DNA of 64,000 nucleotides, from assembly GCF_900107745.1 (NCBI RefSeq), contig NZ_FNRO01000005.1:62001-126000 (forward strand). Reading direction: 5' to 3'. This DNA is from Variovorax sp. YR216 (lineage in GTDB: Bacteria > Pseudomonadota > Gammaproteobacteria > Burkholderiales > Burkholderiaceae_C). Positions 18,701 through 26,526 of this stretch are shown here, piece by piece. Below the pieces are notes generated by a model, which ran no database searches, was not told where the DNA came from, and saw only the letters and a list, made by a program, of their open reading frames with translations. The position numbers were made by a program, and so were the translations under genes. Within the stretch, counting starts at the first letter, position 1. Every line of letters begins with the position of its first letter.

Positions 18701-19975
18701 GAGTACGTCGACACGCTCAACGGCTTCGGCATGAACCTGTTCGGCTGGACGCCGGACTTCATCAACGAAGCGGTGCACAGGCAGCTCGACCTCGGCTACG
18801 AGATCGGCCCGCAGCATCCGTTGGCTGCCGATGTGACGAAGCTCCTGTGCGAACTCACCGGCTTCGACCGCGCCGCGCTGTGCAACACCGGCTCCGAAGC
18901 GGTCATGGCGGCGCTGCGCATCGCGCGCACCGCCACCGGCCGCAGCACCGTGGTGCTGTTCACCGGCTCCTATCACGGCACCTTCGACGAAGTGCTGGTG
19001 CGCGCCGGGCGAGATGCCAAGGGCATGTCGGCCGCCCCCGGCGTGATGCAGGGCATGTTCGGCGATGTGCGCGTGCTGGACTACGGCACCCCCGAGGCGC
19101 TCGAGTTCATCCGCGCGAACGCGGACGACCTCGCCGCAGTGCTCGTGGAGCCGGTGCAGAGCCGGCGGCCCGACTTCCAGCCGCGCGAGTTCCTGCGCGA
19201 GCTGCGCGCGATCACCGAGAAATCGGAAACCTGCCTGATCTTCGACGAGGTCATTACCGGTTTCCGCAGCGACATCGGCGGCGCGCAGGCGATCTTCGGC
19301 ATCCGCGCGGATCTCGCGACCTACGGCAAGGTGCTCGGCGGTGGATTCCCGGTCGGCGTGATCGCGGGCAAGCGTGCCTACATGGATGCGCTGGACGGCG
19401 GCGCGTGGCAGTACGGCGACGATTCGGTGCCCACGGTCGGCGTGACCTATTTCGCGGGCACCTTCGTGCGCCACCCCCTCGCACTCGCCGCATCGAAGGC
19501 CGCGCTCGAACATCTTAAGCAGGACAACAACAAGCTGCAGACGCAACTCAACCTGCACACCGCCGCGATGGCTGACGAGCTCACCGCGTTCTGCCGCGAG
19601 GTCGGCGCGCCGCTGGAAATCCGCTACTTCTCGTCGCTGTGGCGCGTGAGCTGGCTCGAAGACCACCCGCTGCAGGACCTGCTGTTCGCGATGATGCGCA
19701 GCCGCGGCGTGCACATCCTCGACAACTTCCCCTGCTTCATGACCACCGCGCATTCGCAGCAGGACATCGCCACCATCAAGTCGGCGTTCAAGGAATCGAT
19801 CGCCGAGATGCAGGAAGCCGAACTGCTGCCGCGCCGCGCGGTGGCCAAGCCGGCCTTCGATCCGTCGCATCCGCCGGTGCCCAATGCGCGGCTCGGCCGC
19901 GACAAGGACGGCCAGCCCGCGTGGTTCGTGCCCGATCCCAACGCCCAAGGCAAATTCACGAAGTTCCAAGCATGA
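12749..19975 (+). CDS. hybrid NRPS-PKS megasynthase (A-T-KS-AT-ACP-aminotransferase)
   Basis: A 2408-residue assembly-line enzyme. Residues 1-175 resemble only the tail of a condensation domain and have no HHxxxDG. An adenylation domain follows (SGSTGTPKG near 335, NGYGPTE near 472); I read its specificity residues as roughly DALWLGGTFK, close to valine codes. Carrier Ser is 729. The ketosynthase spans about 790-1215 with Cys961, His1097 and His1137 intact. The acyltransferase has GHSVGE (Ser1403) and HAFH, typical of malonyl-CoA. ACP Ser is 1735. A Pro/Ala/Gln-rich linker (about 1770-1890) leads to a class III aminotransferase with PLP Lys2194. No reductive domain is present. Expected intermediate: a Val-derived beta-amino thioester, i.e. 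a vicinal diamine. The stop overlaps the next start (ATGA). Confidence 0.93.
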   Translation: MEHPPAPSSPLEATTLSLVDLFVARNSVASPPGPIVGALQVPADLLARWAGKASRSAFLADTLFAAAWRLLQLRWLGSATVELAKTANDWLAEVDHARRSAPDATAEGDGFRLSFTAETSVLGLSGPAALLDTELAGLLLAAIADTATDLLDRPEATLREIRTLTADDRRKQLDEWNVPPAPYEATLTVHAVFDRQVAARGEAIALVGEDGPLSYNEVARRAELMARRLQSHGVRAGHAVGVMLDRSSAAVVTLLGILKAGAAYVPVQPDFPAERIAFMLSHADVGLVVTQAAHRQLVPSELPMLSIDGAEAADEAALPPLAAAEADGESVAYVMYTSGSTGTPKGIEICHRSILRLVIDAHYVDLSAGLAMLHAAPLGFDASTLEIWGPLLNGGICVVHDEQVPTGAGLARTIERHSVHTAWLTAALFNAVIDDDPRQLAGLRQLLAGGEALSVPHVRRAIEALPGTTLINGYGPTECTTFSATYRIPRELPGDARSVPIGRPINETTLRVLSPTMALLPAGLVGELCIGGRGLARGYLQRPDLTAERFVPDPYGGPGDRLYRTGDQVRWLPDGTIEYIGRVDGQVKIRGHRIETGEVEAALLAHPGVKSCAVIARKDASGRLILVAYLVARGAEVPWTTLRRHLSDRLPEAMLPSAQVWLAQLPVTNNGKLDRRALPEPPRQRPELAQAFEEPRTDAERMVCATFAQALGIDHVGRNDNFFDLGGDSLLVLRVMKDLQRHSARRLSTNLFFRHPTPAAVAASLQAEEPAQPRQREADRFPAHAGSQLEPVALIAMAGRFPGAADVEQFWDNLLAGRESITFFDDSTLDAGVSAALRADPLYVRARGVIDDIEQFDAAFFGINPKEAELMDPQQRVFLEICWECLERGGYVPDQAPGPVGVYGGMYNPTYFQRHVSTRPDLIEMVGDFQVMLANEKDYITTRVANRLNLTGPAVSVHTACSTSLVAVAQAFYALRTGQCRMALAGGASVTCPPRSGYLYNEGSMLSPDGHTRSFDAKARGTVFSDGAAVVLLKRLSDAIADGDTIYAVLRGAAVNNDGGAKASFTAPSVDGQAAVIEAALASAGVDARSIAYVETHGTATPMGDPIEVEGLTRAFAAHTADKGFCVIGSLKSNVGHMVTAAGAAGLIKAALAMHTEAIPATLHYESPNPAIDFEATPFRVDAALRPWPREATPRRAGVSSFGVGGTNAHVVIEEAPLREPSDAATGPQLLTLSARSPAALAAAMGRLADHLDAHRDVPLADVAHTLRIGRKAFTHRGCVVANSVEEAVAALRAPDSASRATAALNAWVSQPVFAFPGQGAQYAGMGRTLYENDAVFRAAFDDCLRAFDGVLGFDLRERMFSDDGAALAPTSVTQPATFALEYSLARQLMALQVRPSAMVGHSVGEFAAAVLAGVMRLEDAARLVARRGALMQALPAGTMLSVRMPAAELLPLLPEGIALAADNGPNVCVAAGPNDAIENLRAALEAKGIVAKALQTSHAFHSAMMDPAVAPFEALVREIKLSPPALPIYSTLTGRLLTDEEATDPRYWARHLRETVRFSPAVREVLAQLAHPLFIEIGPRNTLATLVRQHATKTQPSPAISLLLDQPQGESAAWRLAAGRLWAHGIELDLNVLDTRARKQRVRLPTYPFERKRFWVDIAAAPAVAVAPAANSTASAPLSISIPELTMTAAAISTPPARRASLVTRLRELFEDLSGVAMADVDGGTPFVEIGFDSLTLTQASLQVKKIFKVNLTFRQLMESYRNFDALAEFLDATLPPDPAAPAPAAQAAAPVVAVATASAPQAAAFVMPVQQVMPPAAGTGSLVQQLIAQQMQLMQQQLALLSAAPAIPASPVLPAPVVEQPTPTATAAATASNSQAPQAASSASAAEPATPVKYDVKKAFGAIARIHTQSKEPTERQKARLAAFMRRYVERTAKSKEFTAKNRSHMADPRVVNGFRPATKEITYQIVIERSKGSRLWDIDGNEYVDTLNGFGMNLFGWTPDFINEAVHRQLDLGYEIGPQHPLAADVTKLLCELTGFDRAALCNTGSEAVMAALRIARTATGRSTVVLFTGSYHGTFDEVLVRAGRDAKGMSAAPGVMQGMFGDVRVLDYGTPEALEFIRANADDLAAVLVEPVQSRRPDFQPREFLRELRAITEKSETCLIFDEVITGFRSDIGGAQAIFGIRADLATYGKVLGGGFPVGVIAGKRAYMDALDGGAWQYGDDSVPTVGVTYFAGTFVRHPLALAASKAALEHLKQDNNKLQTQLNLHTAAMADELTAFCREVGAPLEIRYFSSLWRVSWLEDHPLQDLLFAMMRSRGVHILDNFPCFMTTAHSQQDIATIKSAFKESIAEMQEAELLPRRAVAKPAFDPSHPPVPNARLGRDKDGQPAWFVPDPNAQGKFTKFQA

Positions 19976-22900
19976 CTGAAGCCGTACTCACCCCCGTCGA
20001 CAGCGCGCCCGCCGACGACTTCGATCCCTTCGCGTCGGGCCTCATCGAGCGGATCGTTCCGACGACCGAGGCGCAGCGAGAGGTCTGGCTGGGTGATCGG
20101 CTGAGTCCGGAAGCTTCTCTGGCCTACAACGAGTCGCTGCGGATGCGACTGCGGGGCGCGCTGGATGCCCAGGCACTCTCCGCCGCGCTCGACCAGCTGG
20201 TGGCGCGGCACGAATCCCTGCGCGCGACCATCTCGCCCGATGGCACGCAACTGCTGATCGGCGAAGCCGTGCCGGTGGGCATGGCCGAACACGACCTGCG
20301 GTCGCTCGAACCCGCGGCACAGAAGCGCCGGCTCGAGGATGAAAGCCTCGCGGCGGTCCTCGACCCGTTCGAGCTCGAAAAGGGGCCGCTCTTCAGGGCC
20401 GCGCTCTACAGGCTGTCGGACACCGAGCATGTGCTGGTGATGACCGCGCACCACGCGGTCTGCGACGGCTGGTCGTGGGGTGTCATCAGCCAGGACCTCG
20501 GCCTGCTCTACGCGGAGCAGATCGGTGCCGGTCCGGCGCTCGAGGCGCCCGCAAAGTACTCCGACTACGCGACCTGGGAAACGCAGGAAGCGTCCAGCCC
20601 CGCGATGCAGGCGCACATCGACTACTGGCTGTCGCGCTTCGCGGGCGGCAGCCTGCCGGTGCTCGAGCTCCCGCTCGACCGGCCGCGCCCGGCCGTGCGG
20701 ACCTTCAGCTCGCGCCGCGTCGACCATGTGCTGGGCCGGGACCTGATCGATTCGCTGCGCAAGGTCGGCGCCTCGTCGGGCACGAGCCTGTTCGCGACCA
20801 TGTTCAGTGCCTTCGCGGCCACGCTGCACCGGCTGAGCGCGCAGGACGACCTCGTGATCGGCATCGCCGCCGCCGGCCAGATGCCGAGCGACATGCCCTC
20901 GCTGGTGGGCCACTGCGTCAACACGCTGCCCATTCGCGTCGCGGTCGAGCCGCAAATGTCCTTCGACACCTTCGCCAAGGCTTCTGGCACGACGCTGCTG
21001 GATGCCTTCGAGCACCAGACGCTGACCTACGGCGCGCTGCTGCGCAAGCTGTCGGTGCCGCGCGATCCGAGCCGCCTGCCGCTGGTGAACGTGCTCTTCA
21101 ACCTCGACAGCGGGGCGCTGGTCACGAGCAACTTTCCCGAGATCGAATCCGAGCAGAGCTCGATCCCGCGCCGCTACGAGAACTTCGAGCTGTTCGTCAA
21201 CATCTCGCCGATCGCGAAGGGCATGCAGATCGAGGCGCAATACAACGCCGATCTGTACGACGACGCCACGGTCAAGCGCTGGCTCGGCATGTACGAGTGC
21301 CTTCTGCGTTCGGTCGCCTCCGACCCCGCACAGGCCGTCGGCAGGCTCAACATGCTCGACGAATCGGAAGCGAAGGCCATCGACGCGCTGCAACCCGCAC
21401 CAACGGCTCGCAGCGGCCAGCCGCTGATGCACGCCGGCTTCATCGAACAGGCCGCGAAGACCCCAGGGCGGAACGCGCTGCGCGACGGCGACCGCCACCT
21501 GAGCTATCTGGCGCTCGACGAACAATCGAATCGCCTCGCGCATGCGTTGCGCGAGCGCGGCATGGGACGCGGCCAGCGGGTGGGCCTGTGCCTGGACCGC
21601 GGCGCCGACATGATGGTCGCGCTGCTGGCGGTGCTGAAGTCCGGCGCCGCCTACGTGCCGCTCGACCCGGCGTTCCCGCAGGCCCGGCTCGACTACTACG
21701 CGGAGGACGCGCAGCTCGGCCTGCTGCTGACCCGCTCCAGCGTCGCCGCGGTGCCCGCGAACTGGTGCGCCGATGCCGCCCAGCGCGTGCTCACGCTCGA
21801 CCGTGACACCGGATGGCAGAACCAGCCCGCCACCGCGCTCCCGCCGTCCGCGCAGGACGCGCAGGCCGGCGATGCGGCCTACGTGATCTACACCTCCGGC
21901 TCCACCGGCAAGCCCAAGGGCGTGTGCGTGCCGCACGGTGCGGTCGCCAATTTCCTGCAGAGCATGCGCGAGGCGCCCGGCATCACCGCCGACGACCGCC
22001 TCGCGGCGGTGACCACGCTGTCGTTCGACATCGCGGTGCTCGAACTCATGCTGCCCCTCACGGTCGGCGCCGAGGTGATCCTGGTGTCGCGCGACACCAC
22101 GATGGACGGCAACGCGCTGCGCGCCCTCATCGAACAGAGCGGCGCGACCATGATGCAGGCGACGCCGGGCGGCTGGCGCCTGCTGCTCGATGCGCAATGG
22201 CCGGGCTCGCCGACCTTCAAGGCGCTGGTCGGCGGCGAAGGGCTGCCATCGGATCTCGCGCAGTCCCTGCTGCAGCGCTGCGGCGAACTCTGGAACATGT
22301 ACGGACCGACCGAGACGACGATCTGGTCCACCCTCTGGCGCGTCGAACCCGCGCGGGTGGCACAACGCGGCGTCTCGATCGGCAAGCCGATCGCCAACAC
22401 GACGGTGTGGGTGCTCGACGCGCTGGGCCAGCGCTGCCCGGTCGGCGTACCCGGCGAGATCGTGATCGGCGGCGACGGCGTGACGCTGGGCTACCTCGAC
22501 CGGCCCGAGCTCACCGCCGAGCGCTTCGTTCCGGACCCGTGGAGCGCGCCCGGTGCGCGCCTCTACCGCACCGGCGACCGCGGCCGCTGGGGCAACGACG
22601 GCCTGCTCGAACACATGGGCCGCTTCGACTTCCAGGTGAAGGTGCGCGGCTACCGCATCGAGCTCGGCGAGATCGAGGCCGCCTGCAATGAAGCCCCGGG
22701 CGTGGGTAACAGCGTGGTCATCACGCGCGAGGACCAGCCGGGCGACGTGCGGCTGGTCGCCTACGTGAGCCCGTCGGCGGGCGCGAGCATCGATCCGCAC
22801 GAGCTGGACCGTCGCCTGCGCGAGCGCCTGCCGCAGTACATGCTGCCGCAGCACGTGGTGACGCTGGACGCGATCCCCTTCCTGCCCAACGGCAAGGTCG

Positions 22901-25002
22901 ACCGCAAGGCGCTGCCCAAACCGACGGCCGTGCGCGAGAAGGCGGTCGAACGCGTGGCGCCCCGCAACGAACACGAGAAGGCGGTGCTCGGGCACATGGA
23001 GCATGTGCTGAACCTTCCGGGCCTCGGGATCCACGACGACTTCTTCTCGCTGGGCGGCCATTCGCTGCTGGCGGCGCGGCTGGCCACGCTGCTCAGCCGC
23101 GAGTTCGACGTGACGGTGCCGCTGCGCGTGCTATTCGAAGCGCCCACCGCGGAGCGCCTCGCCTGCGCCGTGCAGACGCTGAGCCAGAACGGTGCGCCGC
23201 GCAGCGAAGCGATCAAGGCGCTGCCGGGCCGCCGCGTCGCGCCGCTGACGCCGATGCAGGAGCGCATCCGATTCCTCGAGGAGATGTACCCGGACCGCTC
23301 CACGTACAACGCGCCCTCGGCGCACCGGCTCGGCGGTCCGATGGATGTCGACAAGTTCAAGGCCGCGCTGCGCACGATCATCGAGCGGCAGCCGTCCCTG
23401 CGCACCGCCTTCGGCATCGATCCCGCGACCGGCGAACCGGCGGCGCTGATCGCCGACAGCGTGCCGTACGAGTTGCCGGTCGTCGACCTGAGCGTCCTCC
23501 CCGAAGGCGAACGCGCGAACGCGCTCAACGAGCAGATGCGCGAACTGGCGGACCGCCCCATCGCCATCCACGAGGCGCCGCTGTTCCACGCGACGCTGTT
23601 CCGCCTGGCCGCCGACGACCATGTCTTCGTGTTCGTGCCGCATCACCTGGTCTGGGACGGCTGGTCCTTCGACATCCTGCAGCACGAGCTGGCGACGATC
23701 TACGGCGCGCTGGTGCGCGGCGAGCCGCACGGCCTGCCGCCGCTCGCGGCGACGCACGGCGACTATGCCGACTGGTACGCGCGCTGGCTCGAATCGCCGG
23801 CCGCGCTGGTGCAGCTGCGCTACTGGAAGGAGCGCTTCGCCAAGGCGCCGCCCGCCAAGGCGCCGCGTACCGACATGCCGCGCCTGGCCGGCATGAGCGG
23901 CCACGGCGGATCGCACTGGATCAGCGTCGACAAGGAGCTCACAGAAGGGCTGCGCCAGCTCGGCCAGCGCCACGAGATGACGCTGAACATGCTGACGCTC
24001 GGCATCTACGCGATGATGATGAGCCATGTCATCGGCACTCCATCGATCGTCATCGCGACACCCGTGCGCGGCCGCGAAGCGCCGGAGCTCGAACCGGTCA
24101 TGGGCTTCTTCAACAACCTGCTGGCGCTGCCCTTCCAGATCGACGGGACGCTGCGCTTCGGCGAGTTCATGCAGCACGTCAAGCAGGAACTGATCTCGGT
24201 GATGGACCACCAGCAGATCCCCTTCGAGCGGCTCGCCCGCGAGCCCGAGTTCGCCGAGCGCGCCCAGGGCGTGGGCCTCTACCAGGCGCTGTTCTCGTTC
24301 CAGGACGCGCGCGAACGCGAAAAGGACGTCGGCGGACTCGCCGACCGGCAGGTGCACCTGGTGCAGCACGGCGCGACCGACGACCTCGGCCTCTGGCTCA
24401 TGGACAAGGCGAACGTGCTGGAAGGCGCGGTGATCTACAACGCCGACATCTACAGCCAGGAAACCGGCGCGGCGTTCAAGGCGCGCTACATCGAGCTGCT
24501 GCGCCGGGTGGTCGAGCAGCCCGACGCGACCCTCGAGGCGCTGCTGGCGCCGCAGGGTTCGGAGAGCGCGATCTACCTGCAGCGGCTGTCGGCCAACGCG
24601 GTCGATGCGCCGGCGCCGGTCGTCGAATCGGCACCAGCGGCGCCTGCGGCAACGCCGGTCGCGGCCTCGCCACTGCCCCAGGCGCTGCTGCAGCCGGAGC
24701 AGGCGCGCTTGGCCCAGATCTGGGCCAGCGCTCTGAGCATCGACGTGAACGACATCCGCCCCGACGAGACCTTCTTCGACCTGGGCGGCGATTCGCTGCT
24801 GGCCATGCGCGTGATCCAGCAGGCCGAGCAGGTGATGGGCTTCCGGATCGAGCCGCGCCGCTATGTCTACGAAACGCTGGCGCAGCTGTCGTCCGCGGCG
24901 GCCGGCACGGCCATCGATCCGGCGGAAGCCTTGACGCCGGAGAAGGAAACGAAGCGCGGTCTCCTCGGCCGCGTGTTCTCCGGCTGGAGCCGCAAGGGCT
25001 GA
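19972..25002 (+). CDS. nonribosomal peptide synthetase (C-A-T-C-T)
   Basis: A 1676-residue NRPS that should extend the chain made by the preceding megasynthase. C1 has an intact HHAVCDG (His160-Gly166). The adenylation domain (TSGSTGKPKG near 641) has specificity residues read as DILQLGMIWK, very like glycine codes. Carrier Ser1031 lies in GGHSLL. C2 has HHLVWDG (1224-1230). The last carrier has GGDSLL with Ser1608, and the protein ends about 70 residues later with no thioesterase or reductase. The last module has no adenylation domain, so its carrier must be loaded in trans, or C2 acts in release. The start ATG overlaps the upstream stop, and the PPTase gene follows after 10 bases. Confidence 0.93.
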   Translation: MTEAVLTPVDSAPADDFDPFASGLIERIVPTTEAQREVWLGDRLSPEASLAYNESLRMRLRGALDAQALSAALDQLVARHESLRATISPDGTQLLIGEAVPVGMAEHDLRSLEPAAQKRRLEDESLAAVLDPFELEKGPLFRAALYRLSDTEHVLVMTAHHAVCDGWSWGVISQDLGLLYAEQIGAGPALEAPAKYSDYATWETQEASSPAMQAHIDYWLSRFAGGSLPVLELPLDRPRPAVRTFSSRRVDHVLGRDLIDSLRKVGASSGTSLFATMFSAFAATLHRLSAQDDLVIGIAAAGQMPSDMPSLVGHCVNTLPIRVAVEPQMSFDTFAKASGTTLLDAFEHQTLTYGALLRKLSVPRDPSRLPLVNVLFNLDSGALVTSNFPEIESEQSSIPRRYENFELFVNISPIAKGMQIEAQYNADLYDDATVKRWLGMYECLLRSVASDPAQAVGRLNMLDESEAKAIDALQPAPTARSGQPLMHAGFIEQAAKTPGRNALRDGDRHLSYLALDEQSNRLAHALRERGMGRGQRVGLCLDRGADMMVALLAVLKSGAAYVPLDPAFPQARLDYYAEDAQLGLLLTRSSVAAVPANWCADAAQRVLTLDRDTGWQNQPATALPPSAQDAQAGDAAYVIYTSGSTGKPKGVCVPHGAVANFLQSMREAPGITADDRLAAVTTLSFDIAVLELMLPLTVGAEVILVSRDTTMDGNALRALIEQSGATMMQATPGGWRLLLDAQWPGSPTFKALVGGEGLPSDLAQSLLQRCGELWNMYGPTETTIWSTLWRVEPARVAQRGVSIGKPIANTTVWVLDALGQRCPVGVPGEIVIGGDGVTLGYLDRPELTAERFVPDPWSAPGARLYRTGDRGRWGNDGLLEHMGRFDFQVKVRGYRIELGEIEAACNEAPGVGNSVVITREDQPGDVRLVAYVSPSAGASIDPHELDRRLRERLPQYMLPQHVVTLDAIPFLPNGKVDRKALPKPTAVREKAVERVAPRNEHEKAVLGHMEHVLNLPGLGIHDDFFSLGGHSLLAARLATLLSREFDVTVPLRVLFEAPTAERLACAVQTLSQNGAPRSEAIKALPGRRVAPLTPMQERIRFLEEMYPDRSTYNAPSAHRLGGPMDVDKFKAALRTIIERQPSLRTAFGIDPATGEPAALIADSVPYELPVVDLSVLPEGERANALNEQMRELADRPIAIHEAPLFHATLFRLAADDHVFVFVPHHLVWDGWSFDILQHELATIYGALVRGEPHGLPPLAATHGDYADWYARWLESPAALVQLRYWKERFAKAPPAKAPRTDMPRLAGMSGHGGSHWISVDKELTEGLRQLGQRHEMTLNMLTLGIYAMMMSHVIGTPSIVIATPVRGREAPELEPVMGFFNNLLALPFQIDGTLRFGEFMQHVKQELISVMDHQQIPFERLAREPEFAERAQGVGLYQALFSFQDAREREKDVGGLADRQVHLVQHGATDDLGLWLMDKANVLEGAVIYNADIYSQETGAAFKARYIELLRRVVEQPDATLEALLAPQGSESAIYLQRLSANAVDAPAPVVESAPAAPAATPVAASPLPQALLQPEQARLAQIWASALSIDVNDIRPDETFFDLGGDSLLAMRVIQQAEQVMGFRIEPRRYVYETLAQLSSAAAGTAIDPAEALTPEKETKRGLLGRVFSGWSRKG

Positions 25003-25012
25003 AGGAGGCGCA

Positions 25013-25723
25013 GTGTCGACGATCACCCCCATCACCCGGCGTGCGCCCGAGCATGTGTGGCGGGTCGATCTTGACGCAGCGACCTGGGGGACGGGGTGCC
25101 TGTCGCGCGATGAGCGCGAGCGCGCCGCGCGCTTCGTCTTCGCGCGCGACCGGGAGCGCTTCGTCGCGGCGCATGTCGCGCTGCGGCAGGTGCTCGCGGC
25201 CTACACCGGCGTTGCCGCCTCGATGCTCGAATTCCTGCCGGGCAAGGCCGGCAAGCCGGCGCTCGCGTGGCCGCCCGCCGTGCACTTCAATCTGAGTCAC
25301 AGTCAATCGGTCGCGCTGATCGCGATCGCCGATGGCAACACCGAGGTCGGCGTCGATGTCGAGGTGCTGCGTCCCATGTCCGACGCAGAGGCCATGGCCG
25401 CCGCCTATTTCACCGATGCGGAGCAGCGAGCGCTGGCAGCCGTCGCGCCCGCGTTGCGCGACCGCGCCTTCTTCACCTGCTGGACGCGCAAGGAAGCCTG
25501 CCTGAAGGCGGTCGGCCTCGGCCTGGGCGTCGACACGCGCAGCTTCGAAGCCGGCGTCGACGAAGGCACGTGCGAGACCCGCATCCCGGTCGACGGAGAG
25601 ACGGCACGCGTCACGATCTCGTCCTTCGACGGCGGCGATGGCGTCGTCTGCGCGATCGCGAGGCGGATCTCCACCGATACGGGGGCGCGGCGCCCCTTCC
25701 ACGAAAGCGAGTTGTACGCATGA
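25013..25723 (+). CDS. Sfp-type 4'-phosphopantetheinyl transferase
   Basis: A 236-residue enzyme that moves the phosphopantetheine arm of CoA onto the carrier domains of the two megasynthases (Ser729, Ser1735, Ser1031, Ser1608 of their proteins). HFNLSHS, the metal-binding GVDVEVL and WTRKEACLKAVG (the WxxKEA..K motif) define the Sfp/EntD class. It starts at a GTG with GGAGG 6 bases upstream. Its stop overlaps the next gene's ATG. Having a dedicated PPTase in the operon supports the cluster being a self-contained unit. Confidence 0.93.
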   Translation: MSTITPITRRAPEHVWRVDLDAATWGTGCLSRDERERAARFVFARDRERFVAAHVALRQVLAAYTGVAASMLEFLPGKAGKPALAWPPAVHFNLSHSQSVALIAIADGNTEVGVDVEVLRPMSDAEAMAAAYFTDAEQRALAAVAPALRDRAFFTCWTRKEACLKAVGLGLGVDTRSFEAGVDEGTCETRIPVDGETARVTISSFDGGDGVVCAIARRISTDTGARRPFHESELYA

Positions 25724-26526
25724 CGCCCATGCTTTTCGGCCCTCCCTCCCGGCAGTTGTTCGGGCTGTTTCATGCGCCCGAACGCGACAGCAACCTGGCG
25801 GTGCTGATCTGCATGCCGATCGGCCAGGAAGCGATTCGCGCCCACCGGTTGTTCCGCGTGCTCTCCGACCGGCTCGCGCGCTCGGGGACCGCGGTGCTGC
25901 GCTTCGACTATCACGGCACCGGCGATTCGCCGGGCGACGACCTCTCCGGCGAACTCGAGGGTTGGCGGCGCGATGTGTGCACCGCGCACGAGGAACTGCG
26001 CCGCCGCGTCGGTGGTCGCCGCATCCTGTGGCTCGGCGCGCGGCTGGGCGCATCCGCGGCGGTGCTCGCCGCGAAGAGCGGCCATTGCGACCCGGCGCGT
26101 CTGATCCTCTGGGACCCGATCATCGACGGCGCGCGCTACATCGACAGCCTGCGCGCCAGTCACGTCGATGCGCTCGAACACTCCTTCTGCGTGCCGGACC
26201 CGGACTGGCGCCGCCGGCTGGCGAAAGACAGCGACGCTTTCACCGATGAATTGCTCGGCTTCGGCGTGTCGCCCGTGCTGCGGCAGCAGTTGCGCGCGCT
26301 GTCACCGAAGGCGCTCCAGCTCACGGCCCTGCACCAGACCACCGTGCTCGCGGACCCCGAGGACCGCGCGGCCCAGGAATGGGCACGCGCGGAATCCGAA
26401 CGCCGCATGCCGGTTACGCTCTCGTCGTTCCAGCATCCGCTGGTCTGGACTTCGGACCCGCAACCCAACAACGCCATGGTGCCGGCCGAAGCGCTGCAAC
26501 GTCTCATGGCGGAAGCACATGACTGA
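25720..26526 (+). CDS. alpha/beta hydrolase lacking the nucleophile Ser (exosortase-hydrolase-2-like)
   Basis: A 268-residue alpha/beta-fold protein. It resembles the hydrolase 2 family found beside exosortase A loci, with LVLICMPIGQEA-type and FDYHGTGDSPGDD segments typical of serine-aminopeptidase-like folds. The nucleophile elbow, normally GxSxG, reads GARLG at residues 106-110, so Arg replaces Ser. Either catalysis is unconventional or the protein is a non-enzymatic partner. It overlaps the PPTase gene (ATGA) and overlaps the next hydrolase by 8 bases, so the three are tightly coupled. It may help release or offload the peptide in the absence of a thioesterase domain; that is inference. 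Confidence 0.75.
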   Translation: MTPMLFGPPSRQLFGLFHAPERDSNLAVLICMPIGQEAIRAHRLFRVLSDRLARSGTAVLRFDYHGTGDSPGDDLSGELEGWRRDVCTAHEELRRRVGGRRILWLGARLGASAAVLAAKSGHCDPARLILWDPIIDGARYIDSLRASHVDALEHSFCVPDPDWRRRLAKDSDAFTDELLGFGVSPVLRQQLRALSPKALQLTALHQTTVLADPEDRAAQEWARAESERRMPVTLSSFQHPLVWTSDPQPNNAMVPAEALQRLMAEAHD

